Source of the DNA: Mycolicibacterium sphagni
Lineage (GTDB): Bacteria; Actinomycetota; Actinomycetes; Mycobacteriales; Mycobacteriaceae
Reading direction: 5' to 3'
DNA length: 55,479 nucleotides
Assembly: GCF_002250655.1 (NCBI RefSeq)
Contig: NZ_NOZR01000036.1
Span: forward strand, 1-55,479
This document shows positions 34,349 through 43,381 of the stretch, one piece after another. The notes under the pieces are model-generated. The model was not told the DNA's origin. It made no database searches and was given only the letters and a program-made list of their open reading frames with translations. The first letter of the stretch is position 1; each line of letters starts with the position of its first letter. The position numbers were made by a program, and so were the translations under genes.

Positions 34349-37300
34349 ATGGTTTCTTTCGGTGCGATCGATGATCGGGCAAGCGACTCGGGCACGGCGA
34401 AACCCCCGGCGACTATGAGCACCAAGTCGACCACTGCGGTCGCTGTCATCGGTATGGCATGCCGGCTCCCCGGCGGAATCGACTCTCCCGAGCAGCTGTG
34501 GCAGGCGCTGCTGCGTGGCGACGACTTCGTCACCGAGGTGCCGCGCGAACGTTGGGACAACGACGAGTACTACGACCCCGAGCCCGGCGTGCCGGGACGG
34601 ACGGTATCGAAGTGGGGAGCCTTTCTCGACGACGTCGCTGGCTTCGATGCCGAGTTCTTCGGCATCAACCCGCGCGAGGCCGCCGCGGTCGATCCTCAAC
34701 ACCGGCTGCTGCTCGAGACCTCCTGGGAGGCCATGGAGCACGCGGGGCTCACTCCGGAAGCGCTGAAAGACTCACTTACCGGCGTCTTCACCGGGCTGTC
34801 GCATTACGACTACCAACTGATCTCAGCGGACTCCGACGCCATGGAGGGCCCGTACGGCTTCTCGGGCAACACCTTCAGCATGGCGTCGGGACGCATCGCC
34901 TACACCCTGGGCCTCCATGGTCCTGCGCTGGCAGTCGACACCGCATGTTCGTCCGGGCTGCTCGCGGTGCACATGGGCTGCCGCAGCCTGATCGATGGCG
35001 AAAGCGATCTCGCACTCGCCGGCGGCGCCTACGTGATGCTGGACCCGCGTAAGTACGTCGCGGGAACCGCGGCAGGTCATCTCTCCCCCACTGGGCGCTG
35101 TCATGCCTTCGACGTCGCGGCCGACGGCTACGTGGCCGGCGAGGCGTGCGCGATGGTGCTCCTCAAACGGCTGCCCGATGCCTTGCGGGACCGTGACCGG
35201 ATCCTCGCGGTCATCCGCGGCACGGCCGCCAACCAAGACGGCCGCACGGTGAACATCTCCACGCCGTCTGTCACCGCCCAGACCGCGGTGTACCGGGCGG
35301 CCCTGGCTGCCGCGGACGTCGATGCGGCCAGTATCGGCATGGTCGAGGCACACGGCCCGGGAACACCGGTGGGCGATCCGGTCGAATACGCCAGCCTGAC
35401 TGAGATATACGGCGTCGACGGGCCGTGTGCCCTCGGCTCGGTGAAAACCAACTTCGGCCATTCCCAGTCGGCCTCGGGTGCCATCGGCCTGGTCAAGACG
35501 ATCCTCGCGCTGCGGCACGGTGCCGTCCCCCGCAACCTGCACTTCACCCGCCTGCCCGATGATTTGGCCCGGATCACCACGAATCTCTTTGTGCCCCAAG
35601 AGACCACCGCATGGCCGACGAGCGGCGAGCAACCCCGCCGCGCGGCGGTGTCGGCGTATGGCGTGTCGGGGACCAACGTCCACGCCATCCTGGAGCAGGC
35701 TCCCACCGTGCAGGAGTCGCCGACCACCAACGCAGACGCCGGCGACGCACCGACCGCGCCCCTGGTGTTCCCGCTGTCGTCGTCCTCGCCAGAGGAGTTG
35801 CGGCGCACCGCAGGCCGGCTGGCCGACTGGGTGAACGAACACGACGACGTGACATTGCCCGACATCGGCTACACGTTGGCGCGACGACGTGCGCACCGAC
35901 CGGTACGCACCGCCATCCATGGCCGCAACCGGGCGGAATTGACCGAGTCGCTACGTGCTGTCGCCGACGGCGATTACCCCTATCGCACGGCGGTCGGTCA
36001 CGATGACCGCGGGCCGGTGTGGGTGTTCTCCGGCCAGGGCTCGCAGTGGGCTGGGATGGGTGCTCAGCTGCTCACGACCGAACCGGTGTTCGGCGCAACC
36101 GTCGCGCGCATCGAGCCGCTCATCGCCCAGGAGTCCGGGTTCTCGGTGACCGAGGCGCTCGGCGCCCTAGAGGTGGTCTCCGGCAACGACCGGCTGCAGC
36201 CAGCCATATTCACGATGCAGATTGCGCTGGCGGAAACGATGAAGGCCTACGGCGTGCGTCCAGGCGCTGTCATCGGACATTCGATGGGTGAGGTCGCTGC
36301 GGCGGTGGTAGCGGGCGCGCTGTCACTCGAGGACGGGGTGCGGGTGATCTGCCGGCGCTCGCGGCTGATGACCACCATCGCCGGCTCGGGGATCATGGCC
36401 TCGGTGGATCTGCCTGCCAAGCAGGTGCTTTCGGAACTGACGCTCGGCGGCATCAAGGACGTCGTTGTCGCGGTGGTCGCCTCGCCGCAGTCCACGGTGA
36501 TCAGCGGTGCGGCAGAGACCGTCCGCGAACTGATGGCAACCTGGGAACAGCGCGATCAGATGGTCCGTCAGGTCCTCATCGACGTTGCGCCGCACTCTCC
36601 CCTCGTCGATCCGATCCTCGACGAACTGACGCAGGTGCTTGCCGACGTCAAACCGCTGAGCCCGACGGTTCCCTTCTACTCGGCGACCGGGTTCGACCCG
36701 CGCGAGGAACCGTTGTGCAACAACAAGTATTGGGTGCGCAACCTGCGCACCACGGTGCGGTTCGCCGCGGCGGTGCGGGCCGCGCTCGAGGACGGCTACC
36801 GGGTCTTCGCCGAACTGGCGCCGCACCCGATGCTCATGCAGGCGGTGGAGCAGACGGCCGCCAGTCTGGACATGTCGCTGGTCACCTTGGCCGCGATGCG
36901 CCACGCGCAGGATCAGCCGCACGGGCTGGAGTCCTTCGTCGCGGATCTGCACAGCGGGGGCGCCGCGATCGATTTCTCCGTGCAGTATCCGGTTGGGCGG
37001 CTGGTGGATACTCCGCTGCCGACGTGGACACGCCGTCGATTGTGGCTGGATCGCACAGGTCGAGAGTCCCCGTCCCACGGCGCCTTCACCGTGTCGGTGC
37101 ATCCCATGCTCGGTCCGCACGTCCGCCTGCAGGAGGAGCCGGAGCGCCACGTGTGGCAGGCCCAGGTCAGTACCGCAGCCCAGCCGTGGCTGGCCGATCA
37201 CACAATCCGCAACGTCGCGGCGCTCCCCGGTGCAGCCTATTGCGAGATGGCATTGGCGGCCGCCGGAGCCGTATTGGGCAGCTCCGCCGAAGTCCGCGAC

Positions 37301-40300
37301 ATCCGCTTCGAACAAGCGCTTCTACTCGACGAGCACACCTCGGTCGGCGCCACGGCGTCGTTGTCGTCCCCGGGCGTCGTCGAGTTCGTCGTGGAGTCGG
37401 ACCAGGGCGGCACAAAAGTGCGACAGGCCAGCGCGATCCTGCAGACCGCCGGCGACGACCAACCGGCGGACTACGACATCGCGGCGCTTCGTGCCGCGTA
37501 TCCGCATCGCGCGGACGGGGACGAGGTGCGCTCGGGTCTCGAGCGGCACGGTGTGCAATACGGTCCGGCGTTCAGCGGTCTGACTGCCGTCCACACCGGC
37601 GAGGACGCGGCCGGTGCGGTGCTGGCCGAAGTCGCGCTGCCCCGGGAGATCCGGATTCAGCAAGGTGCGTACGGCGTGCATCCTGCGCTGCTGGACGCCT
37701 GCTTCCAGGCGGTCGGCGCAAGTCCGCGCGTTCGGGCGCTGAGCGAGGGGGTGCTGGGATTGCCGCTGGGCGCGGGTCGGCTGCGCGCCTATGGCTCGAC
37801 CCGCAGCGCCCAGTATTGCTATGCGCGGGTCACTCAGGCGGATGCCTCCGGCATCGAGGCCGACATCGACGTGCTCGACGATCACGGCGCAGTGCTGCTA
37901 AGGGTGCACGGGCTGCGATGCGGCACTGGAGAATCCGAGGAGGCACAGCAGGATCGGATCTTGCGCGAGCGGCTGTTGACCGTCGAATGGCAGCAGCGCC
38001 AGCTACCGGTACCAACTCATTCCGACGCGAGAACCTGGCTGCTGATCAGCACCACCTCCACCGCAGACCTGATCGGCACCACGCTGGCGGATGCCCTGAA
38101 AACCCAAGGGGCCCAATGCAGCACAATGTGCTGGCCGCCGAATGCCGACCACGCCGCCACTGCCGAGCAGCTGGCCGGACACCTGCGCTCCGGCGACGCC
38201 GCCGGCGTGGTGATCCTCACCGGGCAGAAGACCACAGACAACGATGACCAGTCCCCGTTGGCGGGCCGTGAGTACGTCCAGCACCTGACTCGCATCGCCC
38301 GCGAATTAGCTGGGACGTCAGGCCAGCTGCCGCATCTGTTCGTGGTCACTCGCTCCGCCCAAACCGTACTGACAGGCGATGTGGCCAACCTGGAACAGGG
38401 TGGGCTGCGCGGCCTGGTGCGGGTGATCGGCACCGAACATCCGCATCTGAGCACCACCCAGATCGACATCGACGACGACACCGACGCCGAGCAGCTGGCG
38501 CGGCACCTGCTCAGTGGCTCCGGGGAGGACGAGACGGCCTGGCGTGGCGGGTCGTGGTACACGGCGCGGATGACGTCCAGCCCCCTGCACCCCGACGAGC
38601 GGCAGACCGTCTTCGCCCACAACGACTCCGACGGGATGCGTCTGCAGATCCGCACACCCGGCGATCTCCAGACGCTGGAACTGGTTGCGTGCGAACGTGT
38701 TACGCCGGGCCCAGGACAGATCGAGGTCGCCGTCGGCGTATCCAGTATCAACTTCGCCGACGTACTGGTGGCGATGGGCCTGTTCCCGGCCATCGACGGT
38801 GCGTTACCGGAGCTGGGGATGGATTTCGCCGGTGTGGTCACCGCGGTCGGACCTGACGTCACCGATCATCGGGTCGGAGACCGGGTGGGCGGGTTCTCGG
38901 CGAACGGCTGTTGGGGCACCTTCGTCACCTGCGACGCCAGGCTGGCCGCCACGGTTCCGGACGTTCTCACCGATCATCAAGCCGTAGCGGTGGCCACCGC
39001 TACGGCGACCGCCTGGTACGGGCTGCACGATCAGGCCGGTATCGGCGCGGGTGACAAGGTGTTGATCCACTCGGCGACCGGCGGCGTCGGCCAGGCCGCC
39101 ATCGGTGTCGCGCGTGCCGCAGGTGCCGAGATCTTCGCCACCGCTGGCAGCGAAGAGCGCCGGCAGATGTTGCGCGACATGGGCATCAAGCATGTCTATG
39201 ACTCCCGTAGCATCGAGTTCGCCGAGCAGATCCGCCGTGACACCGATGGCTACGGCGTAGACATCGTGTTGAACTCACTGACCGGTGCGGCCCAACGCGC
39301 CGGATTCGAACTGTTGGCCATCGGCGGACGTTTCGTCGAGATCGGCAAGCGCGATGTCTACGGCAATACCCGCCTCGGGCTGTTCCCGTTCCGGCGTAAC
39401 CTGACGTTCTACTACGTCGACCTCGCGCTCATGTCACTGAGCCATCCTCAGCGGATTGGGGACTTGCTGCGCACGGTGTATCAGCTTGTGGCGGACGGTG
39501 ACCTGCCTCCGGCCAAGCACACCGACTACCCACTGACCGATGCCGCCACCGCAATCCGGGTGATGAGCGCAGCCCAGCACACCGGCAAGCTCCTGCTCGA
39601 TGTCCCTCGCACGGGCGCCAGTAGCGTCGTGGTGCCGCCGGAGCAGGCCAAGGCATTCCGCCGCGACGGCGCCTATCTCGTCACCGGCGGTCTGGGTGGT
39701 CTGGGCTTGTTCCTGGCCGAGAAGATGGCCATCGCCGGCTGTGGACGCATCGTGCTGACGTCTCGCTCGCAGCCGACGCTCAAGGCACTGGAAACGGTCG
39801 AACTGATCCGCGCGATGGGCGCCGAAGTCGTGGTGCACTGCGGCGACATCGCCGACCCCGCCACCGCGCAGCGGATGGTGGAGGCCGCGACGGCCACCGG
39901 CCTGCCGGTGCGAGGCGTGCTCCACGCCGCAGCGGTGATCGAGGACGCGACACTGGCCAACATCACCGACGAGATCATCGAGCACGACTGGGCGCCAAAG
40001 GTTTACGGTGCATGGAACCTGCACAATGCGACCGCCGATCAGCCCGTGGACTGGTTCTGCTCGTTTTCCTCGGCGGCCGCATTGGTGGGATCGCCGGGGC
40101 AGGGGGCCTACGCCGCGGCTAACAGCTGGCTGGACTCCTTCACCAGGTGGCGGCGAGCCCGCGGACTTCCGGGCACCGCGATCGCCTGGGGCGCCTGGGG
40201 GCAGATCGGGCGGGGGACGGAGCTCGCCGAGAGTGTCGGTGCCGCTATCACTCCCGACGAAGGCGCGTACGCACTCGACGTGTTACTTCGCTACGACCGC

Positions 40301-40702
40301 GCCTACACCGGGTACGCGCCGATCATCGGCTCCCCCTGGCTGACCACCTTCGCCCAGCGGAGCCCGTTTGCCGAGGCCTTCCGGTCGAACGTGCAGAGCC
40401 CCACCGGCGCAAGCAAATTGCGCGCAGAGCTCAGCGAACTGCCCAGACAGGACTGGCCCGCGCGGTTGCGGCACCTGATCTCCGATCAGATCAGCCTCAT
40501 CCTGCGTCGCAACGTCGAGCCCGACCGGCCTCTCGCTGAGTACGGAGTCGACTCGCTTGGAGCGCTCGAGCTGCGTACCCGCCTGGAAGCCGAAACGGGC
40601 ATCCGACTGAACGGGAATGAACTGGCAGTCGGCACGGTCCGCGGCCTGGCCGAGCTGCTGTGCGAGAAGCTGGCACCAACTAACAGTGAAGCGACGGCGT
40701 AG
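34349..40702 (+). CDS. Type I iterative polyketide synthase, Mas/Pks5-like (KS-AT-DH-ER-KR-ACP)
   Basis: A 2117-residue fully reducing synthase of the mycobacterial mycocerosic-acid-synthase type. Domains in order: KS with Cys200 in VDTACSSGLL plus VEAHGPGTPVGDP and KTNFGHSQ; AT with Ser645 in GHSMGEVAAA; DH with His951 in DHTIRNVAALPGA and a later GVHPALLDACF; ER with HSATGGVGQAA (about 1574); KR with LVTGGLGGLG (about 1775) and the catalytic Tyr in SPGQGAYAAANS; ACP with Ser2069 in YGVDSLGALEL. Domain order and length match enzymes that build methyl-branched fatty acids from methylmalonyl-CoA, but the extender preference was not derived here. There is no thioesterase. The ATG at 34349 follows AGGAGAGGG; a GTG 12 nt upstream overlaps that site. 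Confidence 0.93.
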   Translation: MVSFGAIDDRASDSGTAKPPATMSTKSTTAVAVIGMACRLPGGIDSPEQLWQALLRGDDFVTEVPRERWDNDEYYDPEPGVPGRTVSKWGAFLDDVAGFDAEFFGINPREAAAVDPQHRLLLETSWEAMEHAGLTPEALKDSLTGVFTGLSHYDYQLISADSDAMEGPYGFSGNTFSMASGRIAYTLGLHGPALAVDTACSSGLLAVHMGCRSLIDGESDLALAGGAYVMLDPRKYVAGTAAGHLSPTGRCHAFDVAADGYVAGEACAMVLLKRLPDALRDRDRILAVIRGTAANQDGRTVNISTPSVTAQTAVYRAALAAADVDAASIGMVEAHGPGTPVGDPVEYASLTEIYGVDGPCALGSVKTNFGHSQSASGAIGLVKTILALRHGAVPRNLHFTRLPDDLARITTNLFVPQETTAWPTSGEQPRRAAVSAYGVSGTNVHAILEQAPTVQESPTTNADAGDAPTAPLVFPLSSSSPEELRRTAGRLADWVNEHDDVTLPDIGYTLARRRAHRPVRTAIHGRNRAELTESLRAVADGDYPYRTAVGHDDRGPVWVFSGQGSQWAGMGAQLLTTEPVFGATVARIEPLIAQESGFSVTEALGALEVVSGNDRLQPAIFTMQIALAETMKAYGVRPGAVIGHSMGEVAAAVVAGALSLEDGVRVICRRSRLMTTIAGSGIMASVDLPAKQVLSELTLGGIKDVVVAVVASPQSTVISGAAETVRELMATWEQRDQMVRQVLIDVAPHSPLVDPILDELTQVLADVKPLSPTVPFYSATGFDPREEPLCNNKYWVRNLRTTVRFAAAVRAALEDGYRVFAELAPHPMLMQAVEQTAASLDMSLVTLAAMRHAQDQPHGLESFVADLHSGGAAIDFSVQYPVGRLVDTPLPTWTRRRLWLDRTGRESPSHGAFTVSVHPMLGPHVRLQEEPERHVWQAQVSTAAQPWLADHTIRNVAALPGAAYCEMALAAAGAVLGSSAEVRDIRFEQALLLDEHTSVGATASLSSPGVVEFVVESDQGGTKVRQASAILQTAGDDQPADYDIAALRAAYPHRADGDEVRSGLERHGVQYGPAFSGLTAVHTGEDAAGAVLAEVALPREIRIQQGAYGVHPALLDACFQAVGASPRVRALSEGVLGLPLGAGRLRAYGSTRSAQYCYARVTQADASGIEADIDVLDDHGAVLLRVHGLRCGTGESEEAQQDRILRERLLTVEWQQRQLPVPTHSDARTWLLISTTSTADLIGTTLADALKTQGAQCSTMCWPPNADHAATAEQLAGHLRSGDAAGVVILTGQKTTDNDDQSPLAGREYVQHLTRIARELAGTSGQLPHLFVVTRSAQTVLTGDVANLEQGGLRGLVRVIGTEHPHLSTTQIDIDDDTDAEQLARHLLSGSGEDETAWRGGSWYTARMTSSPLHPDERQTVFAHNDSDGMRLQIRTPGDLQTLELVACERVTPGPGQIEVAVGVSSINFADVLVAMGLFPAIDGALPELGMDFAGVVTAVGPDVTDHRVGDRVGGFSANGCWGTFVTCDARLAATVPDVLTDHQAVAVATATATAWYGLHDQAGIGAGDKVLIHSATGGVGQAAIGVARAAGAEIFATAGSEERRQMLRDMGIKHVYDSRSIEFAEQIRRDTDGYGVDIVLNSLTGAAQRAGFELLAIGGRFVEIGKRDVYGNTRLGLFPFRRNLTFYYVDLALMSLSHPQRIGDLLRTVYQLVADGDLPPAKHTDYPLTDAATAIRVMSAAQHTGKLLLDVPRTGASSVVVPPEQAKAFRRDGAYLVTGGLGGLGLFLAEKMAIAGCGRIVLTSRSQPTLKALETVELIRAMGAEVVVHCGDIADPATAQRMVEAATATGLPVRGVLHAAAVIEDATLANITDEIIEHDWAPKVYGAWNLHNATADQPVDWFCSFSSAAALVGSPGQGAYAAANSWLDSFTRWRRARGLPGTAIAWGAWGQIGRGTELAESVGAAITPDEGAYALDVLLRYDRAYTGYAPIIGSPWLTTFAQRSPFAEAFRSNVQSPTGASKLRAELSELPRQDWPARLRHLISDQISLILRRNVEPDRPLAEYGVDSLGALELRTRLEAETGIRLNGNELAVGTVRGLAELLCEKLAPTNSEATA

Positions 40703-40773
40703 GCGGCACCACGACGCCGCCACCGCGGCAGCGTCAACGGCACGCCCTACGGGACAGAGAATTTGGGAGGAAC

Positions 40774-41448
40774 GTGAACGCCGTTCTCAAAGTGGCCGCG
40801 TTGGGTCTCGCGCAGTTGGTCGCGATCGGACTGCTGGTGTTCGTGCCGGCAGGCACCATCGATTATTGGCAGGCCTGGGTCTTTCTGGCGGTGTTCGGCC
40901 TCGCGGCGTGGATCCCCAGTATTTATCTGCAGGTGACGAATCCCGTGGCGCTGCAACGACGGATGCGCAGCGGCCCGGTCGCAGAGGGCCGTAGGGTGCA
41001 GAAGGTCGTCATGCTTGGCCTTTACGGGTCGCTGGTGGCGATCTGCGTGGTCAGCGGGTTTGACCATCGGTTCGGCTGGTCGTCGGTACCGGCGGCGCTG
41101 TGCCTCATCGGTGACGTTGTGGTTGCCGTCGGTCTTGGCGTGGTGGTGATGGTGACCATTCAGAACAGATACGCGTCGACAACGGTGCAGGTACAGAGTG
41201 ATCAGCACGTCGTCAGCACCGGACTCTATGGGCTGGTGCGGCATCCGATGTATACCGGAAACGTTTTGATGCTGGTCGGGCTCCCCCTCGCGCTGGGCTC
41301 CTATTGGGCGCTCATCTTCGTCATGCCGGGCGTGGCCGTACTCGCGGCGCGGATTCAGGACGAGGAGAAGCTGCTCGGCGACGAACTAGACGGATATCGC
41401 GAGTACACGCAGAAGGTGCGTTCGCGGCTGATTCCGCAAGTGTGGTGA
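40774..41448 (+). CDS. Membrane methyltransferase of the isoprenylcysteine/PEMT-like family
   Basis: A 224-residue protein with about five hydrophobic helices. The C-terminal half has LVRHPMYTGNVLMLVGLPLALGS, the RHPxYxG motif of ICMT and PEMT-type membrane methyltransferases, then RIQDEEKLLGDELDGYREYTQKV, which contains the usual acidic E-E and YxxY elements. It therefore probably uses SAM to methylate a lipid-soluble or lipid-linked substrate. The GTG start follows GGGAGG by 5 nt. It lies 71 nt after the PKS, suggesting one transcript. The substrate is unknown. Confidence 0.8.
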   Translation: MNAVLKVAALGLAQLVAIGLLVFVPAGTIDYWQAWVFLAVFGLAAWIPSIYLQVTNPVALQRRMRSGPVAEGRRVQKVVMLGLYGSLVAICVVSGFDHRFGWSSVPAALCLIGDVVVAVGLGVVVMVTIQNRYASTTVQVQSDQHVVSTGLYGLVRHPMYTGNVLMLVGLPLALGSYWALIFVMPGVAVLAARIQDEEKLLGDELDGYREYTQKVRSRLIPQVW

Positions 41449-41503
41449 TGGCGCTGATGATTCGGCTCGATCGACAGGCTCAAGAAAGCAAGGAGCAGTT
41501 CAG

Positions 41504-42454
41504 GTGACGGATCTGCAAGTGCGGAAGATGCGCTTTGGCTTCGCCGACTACCCGGTTCCATTCTGCTGGAACCCTTCTGATCCGGCGTTCTCCTGCGCCG
41601 CAAACGTGCTGTCGTTCCTGTTCCTCGCCATCGAGAAGATGATCAGCACGACGGTCCACGAGGCTATGCCGCTGATCACCGACCCGCAGGTCGCTGAGGA
41701 GGCCCTGGCGTTCGTCCGCCAAGAGGGCCAGCACAGCATGGCCCACCGTCAGCACGCGAAGGGGCTGATCAACGCATATCCGGTGATGGAGGAAATCCTC
41801 GACGAATTGATGGCGGTCTATGACGATCTGGCCGCCACCACGTCGGTGAAGTATCGGTTGGCCTACATCGCCGACCTCGAGGCAACCTTCACACCGACGT
41901 TCACCATGATGCTGAACAACGCAGACACCTTGTTCGCGCCCGGTGACGACCGCGTGGCCTCGCTGTTTCTGTGGCACTTCGTAGAAGAGATCGAGCACCG
42001 CAGCTCGGCATTGATCATCTACGACGCCGTGGTCGGCGAACCGTGGTACCGCATGCGGATGGCCCCCTCGATATTTGGGCACGCCGGCAACGCGATGGTG
42101 ACCGTCACCAACCGCTTCAACTCCCACATCCCGCTCGATGAGCGCAAGGTCGACGCGACGTCGATGTTCGGCCCGAACGTCAAACTAGCACTGAAGCAAC
42201 GGTTTCCCTCACTGAGGAAGTTCAGGCGATTCGATGTGCCTGACTACGGTCCGACGCAAAGGTTCTATCCGCACATACCGCTGCGAGTGCAGGCCGTCGC
42301 CGCGATGGGGGTCATAGCCAGTCAGTTTCCAGGGCATAACCCCGCACGACACAAACTGCCTGCACTGGCCGCTGAGTGGCTTGCTCGCTACGACGCGGGT
42401 TACGACGTCACCAAGTGGTACAGCGCGGCAAACACGCAAACCTCAGAGGGCTAG
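41504..42454 (+). CDS. Metal-dependent hydrolase family (PF10118-type), di-iron-like
   Basis: A 316-residue, mostly helical protein. Ligand-like residues follow a ferritin-like pattern: Glu44 (LAIEKMI), Glu74/His77/His81 (RQEGQHSMAH), a Glu in IADLEATFTP, and EEIEHRS further on. Such families are annotated as predicted metal-dependent hydrolases, but the ExxH pattern could equally support an oxygenase or hydroxylase. The GTG start has GGAG about 8 nt upstream. It follows the methyltransferase by 55 nt and is probably co-transcribed with the PKS. A role tailoring the PKS product is inference. Confidence 0.72.
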   Translation: MTDLQVRKMRFGFADYPVPFCWNPSDPAFSCAANVLSFLFLAIEKMISTTVHEAMPLITDPQVAEEALAFVRQEGQHSMAHRQHAKGLINAYPVMEEILDELMAVYDDLAATTSVKYRLAYIADLEATFTPTFTMMLNNADTLFAPGDDRVASLFLWHFVEEIEHRSSALIIYDAVVGEPWYRMRMAPSIFGHAGNAMVTVTNRFNSHIPLDERKVDATSMFGPNVKLALKQRFPSLRKFRRFDVPDYGPTQRFYPHIPLRVQAVAAMGVIASQFPGHNPARHKLPALAAEWLARYDAGYDVTKWYSAANTQTSEG

Positions 42455-42553
42455 CGCGAAGACGACCGCACCCCTGACCGAAAACCGATTGGCAGGCGAC
42501 GGTGCCGGTGCTATTTTCGTGGAGCCGTGCGACAAGACCAGGAGGTGGTATCC

Positions 42554-42604
42554 GTGAACGTATCGACGTGGGTGCTCCTCTTCGGAGTCACGGTCGGACG
42601 ATAG
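42554..42604 (+). CDS. Possible 16-residue leader peptide
   Basis: GTG start, TAG stop, product MNVSTWVLLFGVTVGR. A near-perfect Shine-Dalgarno AGGAGGTGG (42540-42548) sits 5 nt upstream, better than that of the neighbouring genes. It lies in the 198-nt gap before the alpha/beta hydrolase and is followed by a hairpin. The short hydrophobic product could be a regulatory upstream peptide, but so short a frame is easily coincidental. Confidence 0.3.
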   Translation: MNVSTWVLLFGVTVGR

Positions 42605-42610
42605 GTCGTC

Positions 42611-42640
42611 CGGGAGCGCCGTTTTCAGCGCGCACTCCCG
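42611..42640 (+). promoter_or_regulatory. Hairpin between the small ORF and the hydrolase gene
   Basis: CGGGAG (42611-42616) pairs with CTCCCG (42635-42640), with partial GC-rich pairing inside. There is no T-tract. It is placed 12 nt before the hydrolase ATG, where it could affect translation of that gene. Confidence 0.3.
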
Positions 42641-42652
42641 AAAGGCACGACC

Positions 42653-43378
42653 ATGCACTTCACTTCCGAACAGCGTCTCGACGACGGCAGCCTCGAACGC
42701 GAGTTCATCCTCGACAGCATCCCCGGCATCCTCTGGACGCCGCCGACACCTTCGCCGGCACCGCTGATCCTGCTCGGCCACCCCGGCGGACTGCACACCA
42801 TGTACCCGCGATTGGTCGGGCGAGCGAGGCGGTCTGCGGCGAGCGGCTTCGCGGCGGCCACCATTGAGCTTCCCGGCAGTGGTGACCGCCCCCGATCAGC
42901 CGACGCCGAGCAGGCCCGCGCCGATCTGCACCGGGCATTGGCAGCCGGCCAGCCGGTCGACGAGATCGTCGACCGGCTGGTCATTCCCCTGGTCGACAAG
43001 GCAGTCCCGGAATGGCGGTCGACCCTGGATACCTTGCTGTCGTTGCCCGACGTGAGCGGCCCGGTCGGTTACTCGGGCGGCTTGATCGCCATCGGTATCC
43101 GGCTGGCGGTGGTCGAGCCCCGCATCGCCGCCGCCGGACTCTTCGCCGGGAGCTTCGTGCCGCGATCGATGTTCGACGAAGCCCGCCGGGTCACGATTCC
43201 GCTGCACGTCCTGCTGCAGTGGGACGACGAAAACAATGACCGACAGCTGGCGCTCGACCTGTTCGAAACCTTTGGTGCCCAGGCAAAGACGCTGCACGCC
43301 AACATGGGTGGACATGCCGGCGTGCCGGATTTCGCCGGGGACGAGGTAAACCGGTTCTTTACCCGGCACCTGCGGTGA
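42653..43378 (+). CDS. Alpha/beta hydrolase
   Basis: A 241-residue protein with the hydrolase fold: PLILLGHPGG near the N-terminus (HPGG oxyanion-type turn), the nucleophile elbow GYSGG (Ser141), a candidate acid in LLQWDDENN, and a candidate His in NMGGHAGVPDF. GAAAGG lies 7 nt before the ATG. It could be an esterase or a stand-alone thioesterase. That would fit the absence of a release domain in both the adjacent PKS and NRPS, but this is inference. It is convergent with the NRPS with only 3 nt between stop codons. Confidence 0.8.
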   Translation: MHFTSEQRLDDGSLEREFILDSIPGILWTPPTPSPAPLILLGHPGGLHTMYPRLVGRARRSAASGFAAATIELPGSGDRPRSADAEQARADLHRALAAGQPVDEIVDRLVIPLVDKAVPEWRSTLDTLLSLPDVSGPVGYSGGLIAIGIRLAVVEPRIAAAGLFAGSFVPRSMFDEARRVTIPLHVLLQWDDENNDRQLALDLFETFGAQAKTLHANMGGHAGVPDFAGDEVNRFFTRHLR

Positions 43379-43381
43379 GAG

